The notes under the pieces were generated by a model. That model made no database searches and had not been told where the DNA came from. It worked only from the letters and a program-made list of their open reading frames with translations. A stretch of DNA of 64,000 bases from an uncultured Collinsella sp. (GTDB lineage: Bacteria; Actinomycetota; Coriobacteriia; Coriobacteriales; Coriobacteriaceae): positions 28,430-92,429 of the forward strand of contig UQHW01000005.1 of the NCBI GenBank assembly GCA_900540935.1. The letters are read 5' to 3'. A program made the position numbers and the translations under genes. Positions 26,190 to 34,299 of this stretch are shown piece after piece. Position 1 is the first letter of the stretch, and each line of letters starts with the position of its first letter.

Positions 26190-27068
26190 CTATTGCATAT
26201 CGAGCACCATGGCATAGACATCGCGCTTGCGGCGCGAATACTTCTGAGACAGGCGCTTGGCCACCGCAGAGGCGGGCTCCCCCTCCTCGAGCGCGGCGCG
26301 GATATCCGCGCGCAGGGCCTCATCGGGATCCGCTGCCGCGGCGCCAACCGGCACGATACCGGCCTCCTCATCCTCGCTCGGCGGCGCGATGACCAGCGCA
26401 ATCTCGCCCTTTACCTCGCCGCGAGCACGCAGCTCCTCGGCAAGCTGGGCAGCGGGCCCGCGCAAGACCTCCTCGTGCAGCTTGGTGAGTTCGCGGCAGA
26501 CGGCAACCTCACGCTGGGGAAAGACCTCCGCCACGGCCTCGAGCGTCGCCACGATGCGATGTGGAGACTCGTAGAAGATAAGTGCGCCGGGCACCACGGC
26601 AAGGCGCTGCAAACGGCGCACGCGGTCGCCGTGCTTTCGGCCCAAAAAGCCCTCGAAGAAAAAATGCTCGCAGGGAATGCCGGACGAAACGAGTGCCGTG
26701 ACGCAAGCGGAGGGCCCGGGAATAACTTCGACGGGCACATCGGCCTCACGCGCCGCCTCGACCAGCGCCTGGCCGGGATCGGACACGCTCGGCATGCCGG
26801 CATCCGAGGCAAAGGCGAGGGTTTCCCCCGCCAGCAGACGGTCGACCAGGCCGGCGGCGCGGCTGGCGATCACATTCTCGTCGCAACGGACAAGTGGCTT
26901 GGAAATGCCCAGGTGCATCAGCAGCTTTGACGTCACACGCGTGTCTTCGCAGCAGATGGCATCGGCGGCGGCAAACGCCTCGCCAACGCGCGGGGACAGG
27001 TCGCCCAGGTTGCCGATGGGCGTGCCGACCACATAGAGTTTGCCCGCATGGGCACTGTTCTGCGTCAT
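26190..27068 (-). CDS. rsmI: 16S rRNA (cytidine-1402 2'-O) methyltransferase RsmI
   Basis: Tetrapyrrole-methylase-fold rRNA methyltransferase of 292 aa. It starts with LYVVGTPIGNLGDLSPR and has CCEDTRVTSKLL, FASDAGMPSVSDPG and LIFYESPHRI, all RsmI signatures. A C-terminal helical domain ends YSRRKRDVYAMVLDMQ. It starts seven bases after the GH5-like gene's stop. Confidence 0.96.
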   Translation of the reverse strand: MTQNSAHAGKLYVVGTPIGNLGDLSPRVGEAFAAADAICCEDTRVTSKLLMHLGISKPLVRCDENVIASRAAGLVDRLLAGETLAFASDAGMPSVSDPGQALVEAAREADVPVEVIPGPSACVTALVSSGIPCEHFFFEGFLGRKHGDRVRRLQRLAVVPGALIFYESPHRIVATLEAVAEVFPQREVAVCRELTKLHEEVLRGPAAQLAEELRARGEVKGEIALVIAPPSEDEEAGIVPVGAAAADPDEALRADIRAALEEGEPASAVAKRLSQKYSRRKRDVYAMVLDMQ

Positions 27069-27074
27069 ATCAAC

Positions 27075-28136
27075 CTATTCAATCATGCCGCGCTCGAGCG
27101 TACCGAGCGCCGCGCGGGCATCCCATGCTTCGATGCGCTTCTCGGTCTTCCACGTTTGGAAAAACCAACCGGCAGCCGGCGCAAACGATGCCAGCTGGTT
27201 GGCGATAAACACGCGCTCGTAGGCATTACGGCCCTCAGGCGTAACCGACGAGTTGGCAAAAATCGCTGCGCCCGACCATTCGCCCACCAGCACGGGGAAC
27301 CCGGTCGAAATCGCTTCTTTGAGCTCGTGCTTGTTGCGCGAAATCGCCGTCGTCAGTCCGCGGGGGCTCGTGATGTCGAGCGCATACTCGTCGCGGTAAT
27401 GGTACAGGTGAAGGTCCATGTAGACGTTCTTGTACTTGGCGCCGCGCATAAAATGCTTCCACTCGCTGGGATGCCCCGAAGACGAAAAGACGACGATCTT
27501 ATCCTCGGGCATATACGAACGGACGAGCTCGTAGGCATCGCGATAGAAATTGCGCAGGTAGTGAGCAGGAATGCCATCCGTCATGGTGAAGAGGCTCTTG
27601 CGAACGCTCATCTGCGGCGTGTCCAGCAGCTCAATGCCCAGCAGGCTCTCGGCCTCGCCATAGCGATCGGCCAAGCGCTCGAGCACGTCGAGTGCGACAT
27701 GACGGCCGTTGGTGGACGAATGCCACTCGGCGACAGCCTCCGGCGTGGTGGGTGAATCGTTGGAATCGCCCTGGCCACCGGGCACAGTTGCCAGATCGAG
27801 CAGCACGCGGATGTCGTACTTGGCAGCCCACTCAATCGCGCGGTCGATGTAATCGACAACCGATATGTAGGAGGCATCGGACTCCTGTGAGCCAAAGGCA
27901 TACCAGGGCACCGGCAGACGCACGGCATTGAGACCGATCTGCGCCATGCGGCGAAAATCGTCCTCGCTCACAAACGTCTCGTAATGGCGGCGCATGCGCT
28001 CGTTATAGGCGGCGGTACCCATGGCCTCCTGTAGCTCGGCCGCGTTGGATGCACCGGTCGCCGCGTACAGCGACGGGGTCACCCAAGGCTCGGGAATAAA
28101 CCAGCCAGAGAGATTAACGCCGAGTATCCTCTCCAT
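27075..28136 (-). CDS. GH5-like protein with the acid/base Glu position changed
   Basis: A 353-aa TIM-barrel protein related to GH5 exo-1,3-beta-glucanases. The N terminus GVNLSGWFIPEPWVTPSLY matches the glucanase signature, RLPVPWYAFG follows, and the nucleophile Glu is present in VLVGEWSGAA. In these enzymes the acid/base Glu lies in an IELLNEP motif; here the sequence is GIELLDTPQ, so that Glu is Thr and the Asn is Asp. There is no signal peptide, so it is probably cytoplasmic. The ATG at 28136 has AAGGGGG five bases upstream; a longer frame to 28328 is not credible. It may be a non-classical or inactive glycosidase. Confidence 0.85.
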   Translation of the reverse strand: MERILGVNLSGWFIPEPWVTPSLYAATGASNAAELQEAMGTAAYNERMRRHYETFVSEDDFRRMAQIGLNAVRLPVPWYAFGSQESDASYISVVDYIDRAIEWAAKYDIRVLLDLATVPGGQGDSNDSPTTPEAVAEWHSSTNGRHVALDVLERLADRYGEAESLLGIELLDTPQMSVRKSLFTMTDGIPAHYLRNFYRDAYELVRSYMPEDKIVVFSSSGHPSEWKHFMRGAKYKNVYMDLHLYHYRDEYALDITSPRGLTTAISRNKHELKEAISTGFPVLVGEWSGAAIFANSSVTPEGRNAYERVFIANQLASFAPAAGWFFQTWKTEKRIEAWDARAALGTLERGMIE

Positions 28137-28201
28137 CACTGCCCCCTTCGGATCATGCAGGTCGAACCCGCATCGTATTGCATAGGATAAGTATCGTTTT
28201 G

Positions 28202-28207
28202 AGTATA
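28202..28207 (-). promoter_or_regulatory. Candidate -10 box (TATACT) for the GH5-like gene
   Basis: A perfect TATACT lies 66 bases before the start codon on the minus strand. No good -35 is seen. The remainder of 28137-28389 shows no gene or other clear site. Confidence 0.35.
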
Positions 28208-28389
28208 CCCGCGTGTGCGGACAGGCGACCGAACGGTCTGTAAAGTGACGCGAAAGTGGGAGGAATGTCTGGGGCGGGCGGACTCGGAATGGTGCGACGA
28301 GGTGTGTACGCGCGCCGGAGGCAGGCACCGGAAAGCGCGTCCCGTTCTATCGCTCAATAATGGGGCGCATTTTCCGCAGAACCCTACAT

Positions 28390-28422
28390 AAAAGAAAAGG
28401 ACCCCTTTGCAGAGGTCCTAGT
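28390..28422 (-). terminator. Terminator of tRNA-Phe
   Basis: On the minus strand AGGACC and GGTCCT pair and are followed by TTTCTTTT, nine bases after the tRNA. Confidence 0.8.
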
Positions 28423-28432
28423 CAATTCAAGG

Positions 28433-28505
<73 letters not shown>

Positions 28506-28537
28506 ATTTGAGGTGTGCCTTGTTTCAAGGCTTGATT

Positions 28538-28565
28538 AGTATAACCAAGGACGCGTTCCGGTCAA
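28538..28565 (-). promoter_or_regulatory. Promoter of tRNA-Phe
   Basis: On the minus strand TTGACC and a perfect TATACT are 16 bases apart. A small hairpin, GCCTTG-AAA-CAAGGC, lies in the leader before the tRNA. Confidence 0.75.
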
Positions 28566-28628
28566 CCGAGAATTTCAAAAAAGTTTTTGAGCACAGCCTC
28601 GGTTCTTTAAATCGGCACGTCAGAGGCA

Positions 28629-28916
28629 TCAGCCGGCAGCAAGAAGTTTTTCGCTCAGAGCCGCACGGGCAAACTCACTTGGCGTCATCCCCTCGGCAGC
28701 CGCCCGTCGACGAATGGCCTCCTTCATTCCCAGAGGAATCTTGACCGACAGCGTTGCCGTCCCCTCACCTGAGAGTGGGGGCCGTCCATGCACGATCCCA
28801 CCAACGGTGTGTTCGCCATCCGGAAACTCTCCGCGCTCGTACGACTCGCACCACGCGTCAATCATTTCATCCGTTACAACCTGACCATTAGCGGCCGTAT
28901 ACGTCTTGCCCATCAT
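28629..28916 (-). CDS. RHH-type antitoxin-like protein
   Basis: A 95-aa protein with a C-terminal ribbon-helix-helix-like segment (TATLSVKIPLGMKEAIRRRA followed by EGMTPSEFARAAL), typical of CopG/MetJ-type antitoxins. The first half is acidic and would bind a toxin. It overlaps the upstream toxin-like gene by four bases, a common arrangement in toxin-antitoxin operons. Two ATGs stand in tandem at the start. It would be expected to autoregulate the pair. Confidence 0.72.
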   Translation of the reverse strand: MMGKTYTAANGQVVTDEMIDAWCESYERGEFPDGEHTVGGIVHGRPPLSGEGTATLSVKIPLGMKEAIRRRAAAEGMTPSEFARAALSEKLLAAG

Positions 28917-29128
28917 CGACCCCTTTGCCGAGCCCGTTCAATCTCCTGCCAAAATTTCTTCTGGACTGGAGACAAGGCATGAATGATAAGCCACCCACGG
29001 ACAAGCTCGACCGCGACAAGCTCCACGCTTCGTCCGTCTGGGAGCCATCCAATCGCAAGCCATCTCGGCGGCTCGTCCTTCGACTCGCGACGAATGCACT
29101 CAGTAACCGCAAGCCAAGCGCTAAGCAC
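28913..29128 (-). CDS. Toxin-like protein, possibly 5'-truncated or frameshifted
   Basis: From the GTG at 29128 the frame gives 71 aa: LSAWLAVTECIRRESKDEPP, then LAIGWLPDGRSVELVAVELV and IIHALSPVQKKFWQEI. This resembles small actinobacterial toxins paired with RHH antitoxins (family not named with certainty). The same frame remains open upstream and encodes a plausible N terminus, DVEIHPNAKKHLTEKQ, but no start codon lies in it. A strong GGAGG site and ATG at 29181 are one base out of frame and give only four codons. The gene is therefore probably a frameshifted remnant, or starts internally at GTG. Confidence 0.5.
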   Translation of the reverse strand: MLSAWLAVTECIRRESKDEPPRWLAIGWLPDGRSVELVAVELVRGWLIIHALSPVQKKFWQEIERARQRGR

Positions 29129-29237
29129 CTGCTTTTCCGTCAGGTGCTTTTTAGCGTTGGGATGGATCTCAACATCCGTGCATCTTCTCCTCCATCTTAC
29201 CCAATTTCGTATGACGAAAGTCCGCTATCGCTAATTC

Positions 29238-29597
29238 TTAAGCCGGCACGCGTTGGAGAGCAGGGGTCGAAACAATGATTGAAGGGCGCTCTAGTGCGGC
29301 CCAGGCGCCGGGGCAGGAGCACATACGCCAGGGACGTACGTTTTCGTAGCGCGCGAGGATATTGCCGTCGCGATCGATGAAGGCGATGTCGATGGGATAG
29401 GCCATAAAACACGTATGGACCGAAGAGCAGCGTGGAAATGCCATGACGAGCGGCAGACCGTTGGCGGCAACCGGGCACCGTCCCAGCATGCCGCGCAGGC
29501 GCACGGCAAACGACTCCGCCACCGCAAACTCGGCCGGCGTCCAGCCCAGCCTATTGAGTGCCCGCGCGTAGGCGATGTAGGACGAGACCGCGGTCAC
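29238..29597 (-). CDS. DUF192 family protein
   Basis: A 119-aa protein. The core RLRGMLGRCPVAANGLPLVM, then SSVHTCFMAYPIDIAFID and MCSCPGAWAALE match DUF192 (COG1430), small proteins often exported or linked to cell-surface operons. The start is taken as the GTG at 29597, which overlaps the stop of the preceding pilin-like gene (ATGTGA) and has GGGGGTGG upstream. A longer frame to 29702 is only overlap. It is the last gene of the Tad operon; its role there is unknown. Confidence 0.8.
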   Translation of the reverse strand: MTAVSSYIAYARALNRLGWTPAEFAVAESFAVRLRGMLGRCPVAANGLPLVMAFPRCSSVHTCFMAYPIDIAFIDRDGNILARYENVRPWRMCSCPGAWAALERPSIIVSTPALQRVPA

Positions 29598-30070
29598 ATG
29601 ACCACCCCCGGACGCCATGGATCGACCGTCACCGCGCGCTCGTGTGACAACTTTGCCGGTGCCCCCAGCGAAACGCCGGCGATGCTGAGCGAGCTCGGCC
29701 ACGGCTCATAGCGCATGGTGCAGGTGTAGGTCCTAAACGTGCCGGAAAGCGAAAGCAAACCGCCATCCGATGTCGTCGCACCCTGTTCGCTCGAGACCTC
29801 GATCAGCAAGTCATAGCCTTCCATGGCATGTTGGATCTGAGCCTGAACGGTCGCGGAAGCATCGATGGAGCTGCCATCGCCCTCCCCGCTCGGCGCCACG
29901 GCATGTGCTAGCACGATATCGGGCACCACGCGATCGAAGCGTGCGACCGCACCGGCAAAGACCATGACGTTGTACACGATAAGCGCCAGAACCAGCAGGA
30001 CGGGCGTGACCACGGCCATCTCGACCGTCGCCTGGGCGCGCTCCTCGCAAAGGCGCGTGCGGATGCCCAT
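29594..30070 (-). CDS. TadE/TadF-like pseudopilin
   Basis: A 158-aa minor pilin-like protein. A short N-terminal leader ends in the motif ERAQATVEMAVV, followed by one hydrophobic helix (VLLVLALIVYNVMVFAGAV) and an extracytoplasmic domain. The AQ-x-T-x-E motif is shared with the other pilin-like proteins of the locus. The ATG at 30070 overlaps the stop of the upstream gene (TAATG), showing tight coupling. The longer frame to 30214 is not supported. Confidence 0.8.
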   Translation of the reverse strand: MGIRTRLCEERAQATVEMAVVTPVLLVLALIVYNVMVFAGAVARFDRVVPDIVLAHAVAPSGEGDGSSIDASATVQAQIQHAMEGYDLLIEVSSEQGATTSDGGLLSLSGTFRTYTCTMRYEPWPSSLSIAGVSLGAPAKLSHERAVTVDPWRPGVVM

Positions 30071-32130
30071 TACGACCCACCGCCCAGGGCACCCGCCAGT
30101 GTGGTGACATCGACGGTAAGTGGGATGGAACCGCCGCCGGGCAGCGGAATCTCCGCAAGCGTGAACGTCGTGCCGCTGATGGTGCGCTCGACTTGATATT
30201 CCAGCGCTTCGCAAAGCGCCTTGGGGTCGGTCACGCCCAACGGAATACTTCGTAGCTCGTCCTGCGCATTAGAAAGAGCCGTGATGTCAGACCCCGGGCT
30301 CTTGATGACATTGGCGGTGTCGGTCAGCACCGGCTTTCGCAGGCGCAAGTCGCACGGCTCCAAGCCCAGCGCCGCCACGGACGCCGAAACGGTATCGCCA
30401 AGCCACGACGCAATGGAGCCCAACGCGCCGTTGCCCCCTCCTAGGCCCTTAATCATCTCGTCCATAAGTTCGTCGGCCGAACCTTGGATGTCTCCGTATC
30501 CCACAAGCAGCCGTCCCCAGACATCCATGACGCCATCGAGTACGCCGACAACGCCACCCGAGCGTCCCTTCAATGTCGAGAAAAATCGCGAAAGCACGTT
30601 GTTTTGCGCCGTCGCCTCATCGGGCGCCAGCACCGCGGCAGAGATGGCACCGCGATCGCCAAGCCTGACTGCCGTGTTAAACGAAGAGTTGAGCTCATCG
30701 GGGCTCGAGATGGCACCCGAAACCGCAAAGGCAGCCACGCCGTTGCGACCGGGCGGAGCGATACGCGGACGTTCGCCCGAAAGCGTTTTAATGGCCTGGT
30801 CAAACGCATTGCTCGCACGGTCGGCCTCATCCTCGGTCTGACGCATGAGCTCAAGCTCTTTGTTCCGACATTTGACGTATTCCTCCAAGGCCTTTTTGAA
30901 CTCGTCGAAGTGATATTCGAAGCCGTTTTCGATAGAGGTTGAAGGCGCCGCAACAGCACCAAGCGACAAAACGCCAAAATGGCATTTGCTGCATTTATCC
31001 TGTCCATCGTAATCGGCAACCGAAGCAAATCCGCTCGGCGTCCCTTTCTTATAGTTAGGGCAGGTCGTCCCGTAATGCAGATACGCCTTGTCATCGTTCA
31101 CGCTCGTCGGCCACACCGCATCGGTATAGAGCTCCGTCGCCCGAACCTCATCAGAGTTGCGCGGCAGCAGCGGAATATAGGAGGAAACCCTGTCTCCGTT
31201 CTCGGTTATATGTGCCCGATCGACCTCCGCGCTCGCATAGGTATAAAACGCCTTACGCGCCGCAGACTCTGCCTTCATCTCGACACTCGAGCCGTGGGGC
31301 TTCTCATTTGTCAGACGCCAGTGGTAGTAGTCCTTCGCGCGATCAAGGGCAACTTGGGGCTCCCACGTAACGCTCGATGAGTAATGCGGATTTTGAACAC
31401 CGGGGAGATCCGTTAGGCTTTTCGCACGCTCCCACATGCAAGAACAGCTGCCGACCGAGCCCTTGTCAGACCCACCACAATCCGCCAGCCAAGCACGCTC
31501 TTTAGCCTTCGCCGTGTCCTCAGAAGCCTTCCGCAGCTCCTCGGCCGCACACTCTAAATCATCTGATGTGTCTTTAATGGTATCGGTCGAGATCTCTGAT
31601 CCTTTGAGCGCAGCGAAGTCAGACTCGGATGTCCTGGGCACGGCAAGCGCCGTACCGGTATAGGTCACACTATCGGTATCCTGCGCCGACACCGCCTGCG
31701 TGGCACGCGCGGCGATCAGATACGGCAGAGCCGTCTCGATTTTCTGTAAGCCTTCCGATGCGCTTTTGGCAAACTTGTTGCGCGTTTTAATGATCTCAAT
31801 CCCAGTGTCGACCATATTGCCGGCAACCGGCTCGGCACCCGGGATGAGGATGGCGACCAGGCCCGTCCCGATCGTGGCAAACCCCGCCAGCCCCAGACTC
31901 AAGATGCTCGCATCAACCACCATGGCAGCCGTGTGATAGGACGACACTACGTTGGCACCCGCCAGCGCGCCGCTATCAGCCGCCACCTGGGTATCCCCGG
32001 CACGCGACATGCTCCATATCGCCGCGGTCGACGAAAACAACAATGTGAGCACCACTAGGATGACCACGGCAGAAGAAAGCGTGGTATAGGCGCCGTCTTC
32101 GATAAACAGATCGACACCGGCTCGACCCAT
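30070..32130 (-). CDS. Large TadG-like Tad-locus protein
   Basis: A 686-aa protein with one N-terminal membrane helix (about 19-44, AVVILVVLTLLFSSTAAIW) followed by DTQVAADSGALAGANVVSS, the segment typical of TadE/TadG-type pilus proteins. The rest is a large extracytoplasmic domain with a Cys-rich middle (CGGSDKGSVGSCSCMW; CSKCHFG). The start is uncertain: ATG 32130 has GAGG seven bases upstream, while ATG 32223 has a better site but overlaps the previous gene by 29 bases and adds an atypical Cys/His-rich leader. It may form the adhesive or structural tip component of the pilus. Confidence 0.72.
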   Translation of the reverse strand: MGRAGVDLFIEDGAYTTLSSAVVILVVLTLLFSSTAAIWSMSRAGDTQVAADSGALAGANVVSSYHTAAMVVDASILSLGLAGFATIGTGLVAILIPGAEPVAGNMVDTGIEIIKTRNKFAKSASEGLQKIETALPYLIAARATQAVSAQDTDSVTYTGTALAVPRTSESDFAALKGSEISTDTIKDTSDDLECAAEELRKASEDTAKAKERAWLADCGGSDKGSVGSCSCMWERAKSLTDLPGVQNPHYSSSVTWEPQVALDRAKDYYHWRLTNEKPHGSSVEMKAESAARKAFYTYASAEVDRAHITENGDRVSSYIPLLPRNSDEVRATELYTDAVWPTSVNDDKAYLHYGTTCPNYKKGTPSGFASVADYDGQDKCSKCHFGVLSLGAVAAPSTSIENGFEYHFDEFKKALEEYVKCRNKELELMRQTEDEADRASNAFDQAIKTLSGERPRIAPPGRNGVAAFAVSGAISSPDELNSSFNTAVRLGDRGAISAAVLAPDEATAQNNVLSRFFSTLKGRSGGVVGVLDGVMDVWGRLLVGYGDIQGSADELMDEMIKGLGGGNGALGSIASWLGDTVSASVAALGLEPCDLRLRKPVLTDTANVIKSPGSDITALSNAQDELRSIPLGVTDPKALCEALEYQVERTISGTTFTLAEIPLPGGGSIPLTVDVTTLAGALGGGS

Positions 32131-32194
32131 AAAGCCGCCTCGCTTGCGATGGCAGCTCGGACGGTGCGTCAAAACGCGTCTAGACCAGAAACAC

Positions 32195-32667
32195 TTAATC
32201 CCATGCAGCAATCCACGAATCATAATCTCCCTCCAGCCATTCGGGACGCGATTGATACGAGACATCGACCTTGAGCTCAACGTAGCCGCCCTCGGCGGTA
32301 CCACCCATAGCCTGCGCAAACGCACCGATCACAGGCAACGGCTTGACCTCGCCGGAAACGGACACGGACGAGACGCCACCCGCACCGGCCCGGCCAAGCT
32401 CGATATCCCACGACAACGGCCCGCCGGCATGAAAGATCGAAACGTTGGGCACTGCGGCAAGTCGGCGGCGGGTGAACTCCTTAAGATCGTCGTCCTCCGC
32501 CGTCGTCGTGGTCATGAGCCGCGCGGTCTCGGCGGCGGCAGACTCCATGACCGCGCGCGTATAGAGCAGGCACACCGGTTGCAGCGCGAGAAGGATGAGT
32601 GTCAGAAACGTCGGCAGCAAAAAAGCGGCCTCGACCGTAGACTGCGCCCGGTCCTCGCGCGCGGCAT
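32195..32667 (-). pseudogene. TadE-like pseudopilin gene with displaced start
   Basis: The frame encodes REDRAQSTVEAAFLLPTF, a hydrophobic helix (LTLILLALQPVCLLY) and an extracytoplasmic domain ending at 32195, a good TadE protein. No ATG, GTG or TTG lies in frame near its beginning. An ATG at 32667 overlaps the preceding stop as TGATG, the coupling used elsewhere in this operon, but reads in another frame. Removing one CG pair from the CCGCGCGCG run just after that ATG would join it to the good frame as MPREDRAQSTVE. Either the gene is frameshifted or phase-variable, or it starts at ATT. Intact function cannot be assumed. Confidence 0.6.
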
Positions 32668-32885
32668 CAATACAACGCGATGTCCTTAGCGGCCGCAGCG
32701 GCGTCGATAACCGACGTCGAGGCAACGCTATGGGATGCCGCCCGCTCAACCAGCGCCGCCAAGCGCCCATCGGTGCCGGCACGCCAAAGTCCCGCGATCG
32801 CCAGCACGATCGATAACAGCGCCACCGTGACAATGGCGTATTCGACCGTCGCCTGGGCAGATTCCTCACGCAGGACATCATGCAT
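32667..32885 (-). CDS. Small pilin-like protein of the Tad locus
   Basis: A 72-aa protein beginning MHDVLREESAQATVEYAIVT, then one hydrophobic helix (ALLSIVLAIAGLW) and a short Ala-rich tail. The leader and AQ-x-T-x-E motif match the Flp pilin next door, so it is probably processed by the same prepilin peptidase. Its start lies one base after the stop of the upstream gene. Confidence 0.78.
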   Translation of the reverse strand: MHDVLREESAQATVEYAIVTVALLSIVLAIAGLWRAGTDGRLAALVERAASHSVASTSVIDAAAAAKDIALY

Positions 32886-32886
32886 T

Positions 32887-33450
32887 TCACGATCCCTCCT
32901 TTGAGTCCGTTGCCTGCGGGCTCAGGCGCACGGCGCGCAGACGACACGAAGCATCGCCAGCATCCGCGGCAATTGTCACCATATCGACCCAGCCGCGTCC
33001 GTCGCGCACGATGGCGCCCCACACGTTTCCCTTGATGTCGAGATAGCCGCTCAGAGCAAGTTGCGCCGTGGGTACCTCGCGATAGGCACGCAGCATATCC
33101 GCCGCCGCTTCGGTCATCGGTCGGTCCTCGGACCATGCAAGCCGGACCGCAATCGCGTTGCCCTCAGGCGAATCCGTCGCAGTGCCAGACCGCTTGTCGA
33201 GCGTCCGCAGAAAGGTTTGCGCCGTGACAGCGACATCCGAATCGTCCGCATCTCGCATCTCATCTTTTTGAGACGCCACCGCCGAATCTGAGCCCAAATC
33301 GGAGGCGGTCCCAGGACGCTGCTGCCGCGCGGCGTTAAGCCCCCAAAGCACCGCCGCTATCGCCACGGTCAGGCAAGCAAACACCAGCAGCACCCCGATG
33401 GGGCGCTCGCCCTCTACAGGCTGTTGATGCCCTCGCTGATAGCGTTCCAT
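32887..33450 (-). CDS. Tad-locus membrane protein of unknown function
   Basis: A 187-aa protein with one membrane helix at about residues 18-38 (IGVLLVFACLTVAIAAVLWG) and a soluble domain of 140 residues containing FLRTLDKRSGTATDSPEGNA and VWGAIVRDGRGWVDMVTIAA. I do not recognise a family. The ATG at 33450 overlaps the flp gene by 37 bases and has no clear ribosome site, so the true start may be further in. Its position within the pilus operon suggests an accessory assembly role. Confidence 0.65.
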   Translation of the reverse strand: MERYQRGHQQPVEGERPIGVLLVFACLTVAIAAVLWGLNAARQQRPGTASDLGSDSAVASQKDEMRDADDSDVAVTAQTFLRTLDKRSGTATDSPEGNAIAVRLAWSEDRPMTEAAADMLRAYREVPTAQLALSGYLDIKGNVWGAIVRDGRGWVDMVTIAADAGDASCRLRAVRLSPQATDSKEGS

Positions 33451-33647
33451 AGATCTTGGACCTTGCCCTTAAATGCGACGATGGCGATAATCGCGATCAC
33501 CACGAGCACGCCGACCAAGATGGCATACTCGGTGGTACCCTGTGCACTCTCCTCCTGCAATAGTTCCTTGGCGCGCTGACGAACATGTGCCGCCCGGCAA
33601 AACGCCCAGCCCTGGACCTTGCCAGCAACGTCAGTCATCGTATTCAT
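33414..33647 (-). CDS. flp: Flp-type major pilin
   Basis: A 77-aa pilin precursor. A long basic leader (about 36 residues) ends EESAQG, followed by TTEYAILVGVLVVIAIIAIV, the hydrophobic core with the conserved Glu-Tyr pair of Flp pilins. The mature part would be about 41-43 residues. The ATG at 33647 has GGGAGG five bases upstream, one of the best ribosome sites in the locus and consistent with a highly made structural subunit. The prepilin peptidase gene is not in this window. Confidence 0.9.
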   Translation of the reverse strand: MNTMTDVAGKVQGWAFCRAAHVRQRAKELLQEESAQGTTEYAILVGVLVVIAIIAIVAFKGKVQDLWNAISEGINSL

Positions 33648-33657
33648 GTATTCCTCC

Positions 33658-34299
33658 CTACATCATCCCGCCTGCTCCCAGCAGCGGGCCCAATATGGAC
33701 AGAAGCAACGCCGGCAAGATGAGCGTGCCGGTGGGAATCAGCAGCTTGACGGGCGCACGCTCAATCTCGCGCTCGACCGCGGCGCGATGAGCCGCACGGA
33801 TCTCGCGACTTTGAGCGGCCAGCGTCTCGGCAAGTGGGGCGCCCAGGGCGAGCGCCTGCCCCACCGTGATGGCAAAGGTCTCGAGCGCTCGCACGTCCAG
33901 GTCGCGCGCGGCGGCCAACAACTCGTCCTCACGCGTGCCCACGCCCACCTGCCACGCCATGCAGGCCCGCTCAAGGCGAAGAGCCAGCACTGACCGGCGG
34001 TTGGCGCAGAAAATCTCAAGCGCCGCATCAAACGAAAGACCGGCCGAAAGACCCAAGCGCACAACATCGATCATCTCGGACACTTCGCCGAGCGACACTC
34101 GCGCCGGGCCGCCCGCTCCAACCGCGCCCTTCACTCGCGCGATCAGGGCATCGACCACCGAACGACCCGCGACAGCGATCAGCACCGCCTCGCGCTTGCA
34201 GGCCCCTGCGATCTTGCGTGCATCCGCCCGATCCAAACCCGTCGCGACAAATACACTCAGGGCGCACAGGCAAGCCGCAACTGCAACCGGGACGCTCAT
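33658..34299 (-). CDS. tadC: TadC-like pilus assembly membrane protein
   Basis: A 213-aa inner-membrane platform protein of the T2SSF family. It has an N-terminal helix (about 4-20), a cytoplasmic helical region (VSEMIDVVRLGLSAGLSFDA; AITVGQALALGAPLAETLA) and a C-terminal hydrophobic stretch (LILPALLLSILGPLL). It works with TadB to transmit ATPase motion. The ATG at 34299 overlaps the tadB stop by four bases (ATGA); the frame upstream of it is only overlap. Confidence 0.88.
   Translation of the reverse strand: MSVPVAVAACLCALSVFVATGLDRADARKIAGACKREAVLIAVAGRSVVDALIARVKGAVGAGGPARVSLGEVSEMIDVVRLGLSAGLSFDAALEIFCANRRSVLALRLERACMAWQVGVGTREDELLAAARDLDVRALETFAITVGQALALGAPLAETLAAQSREIRAAHRAAVEREIERAPVKLLIPTGTLILPALLLSILGPLLGAGGMM

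Noticed and set aside
24504..26930. Plus-strand 808-codon frame antisense to metG and rsmI
   Set aside because: Spans two conserved genes on the other strand and has no recognisable domain or ribosome site.
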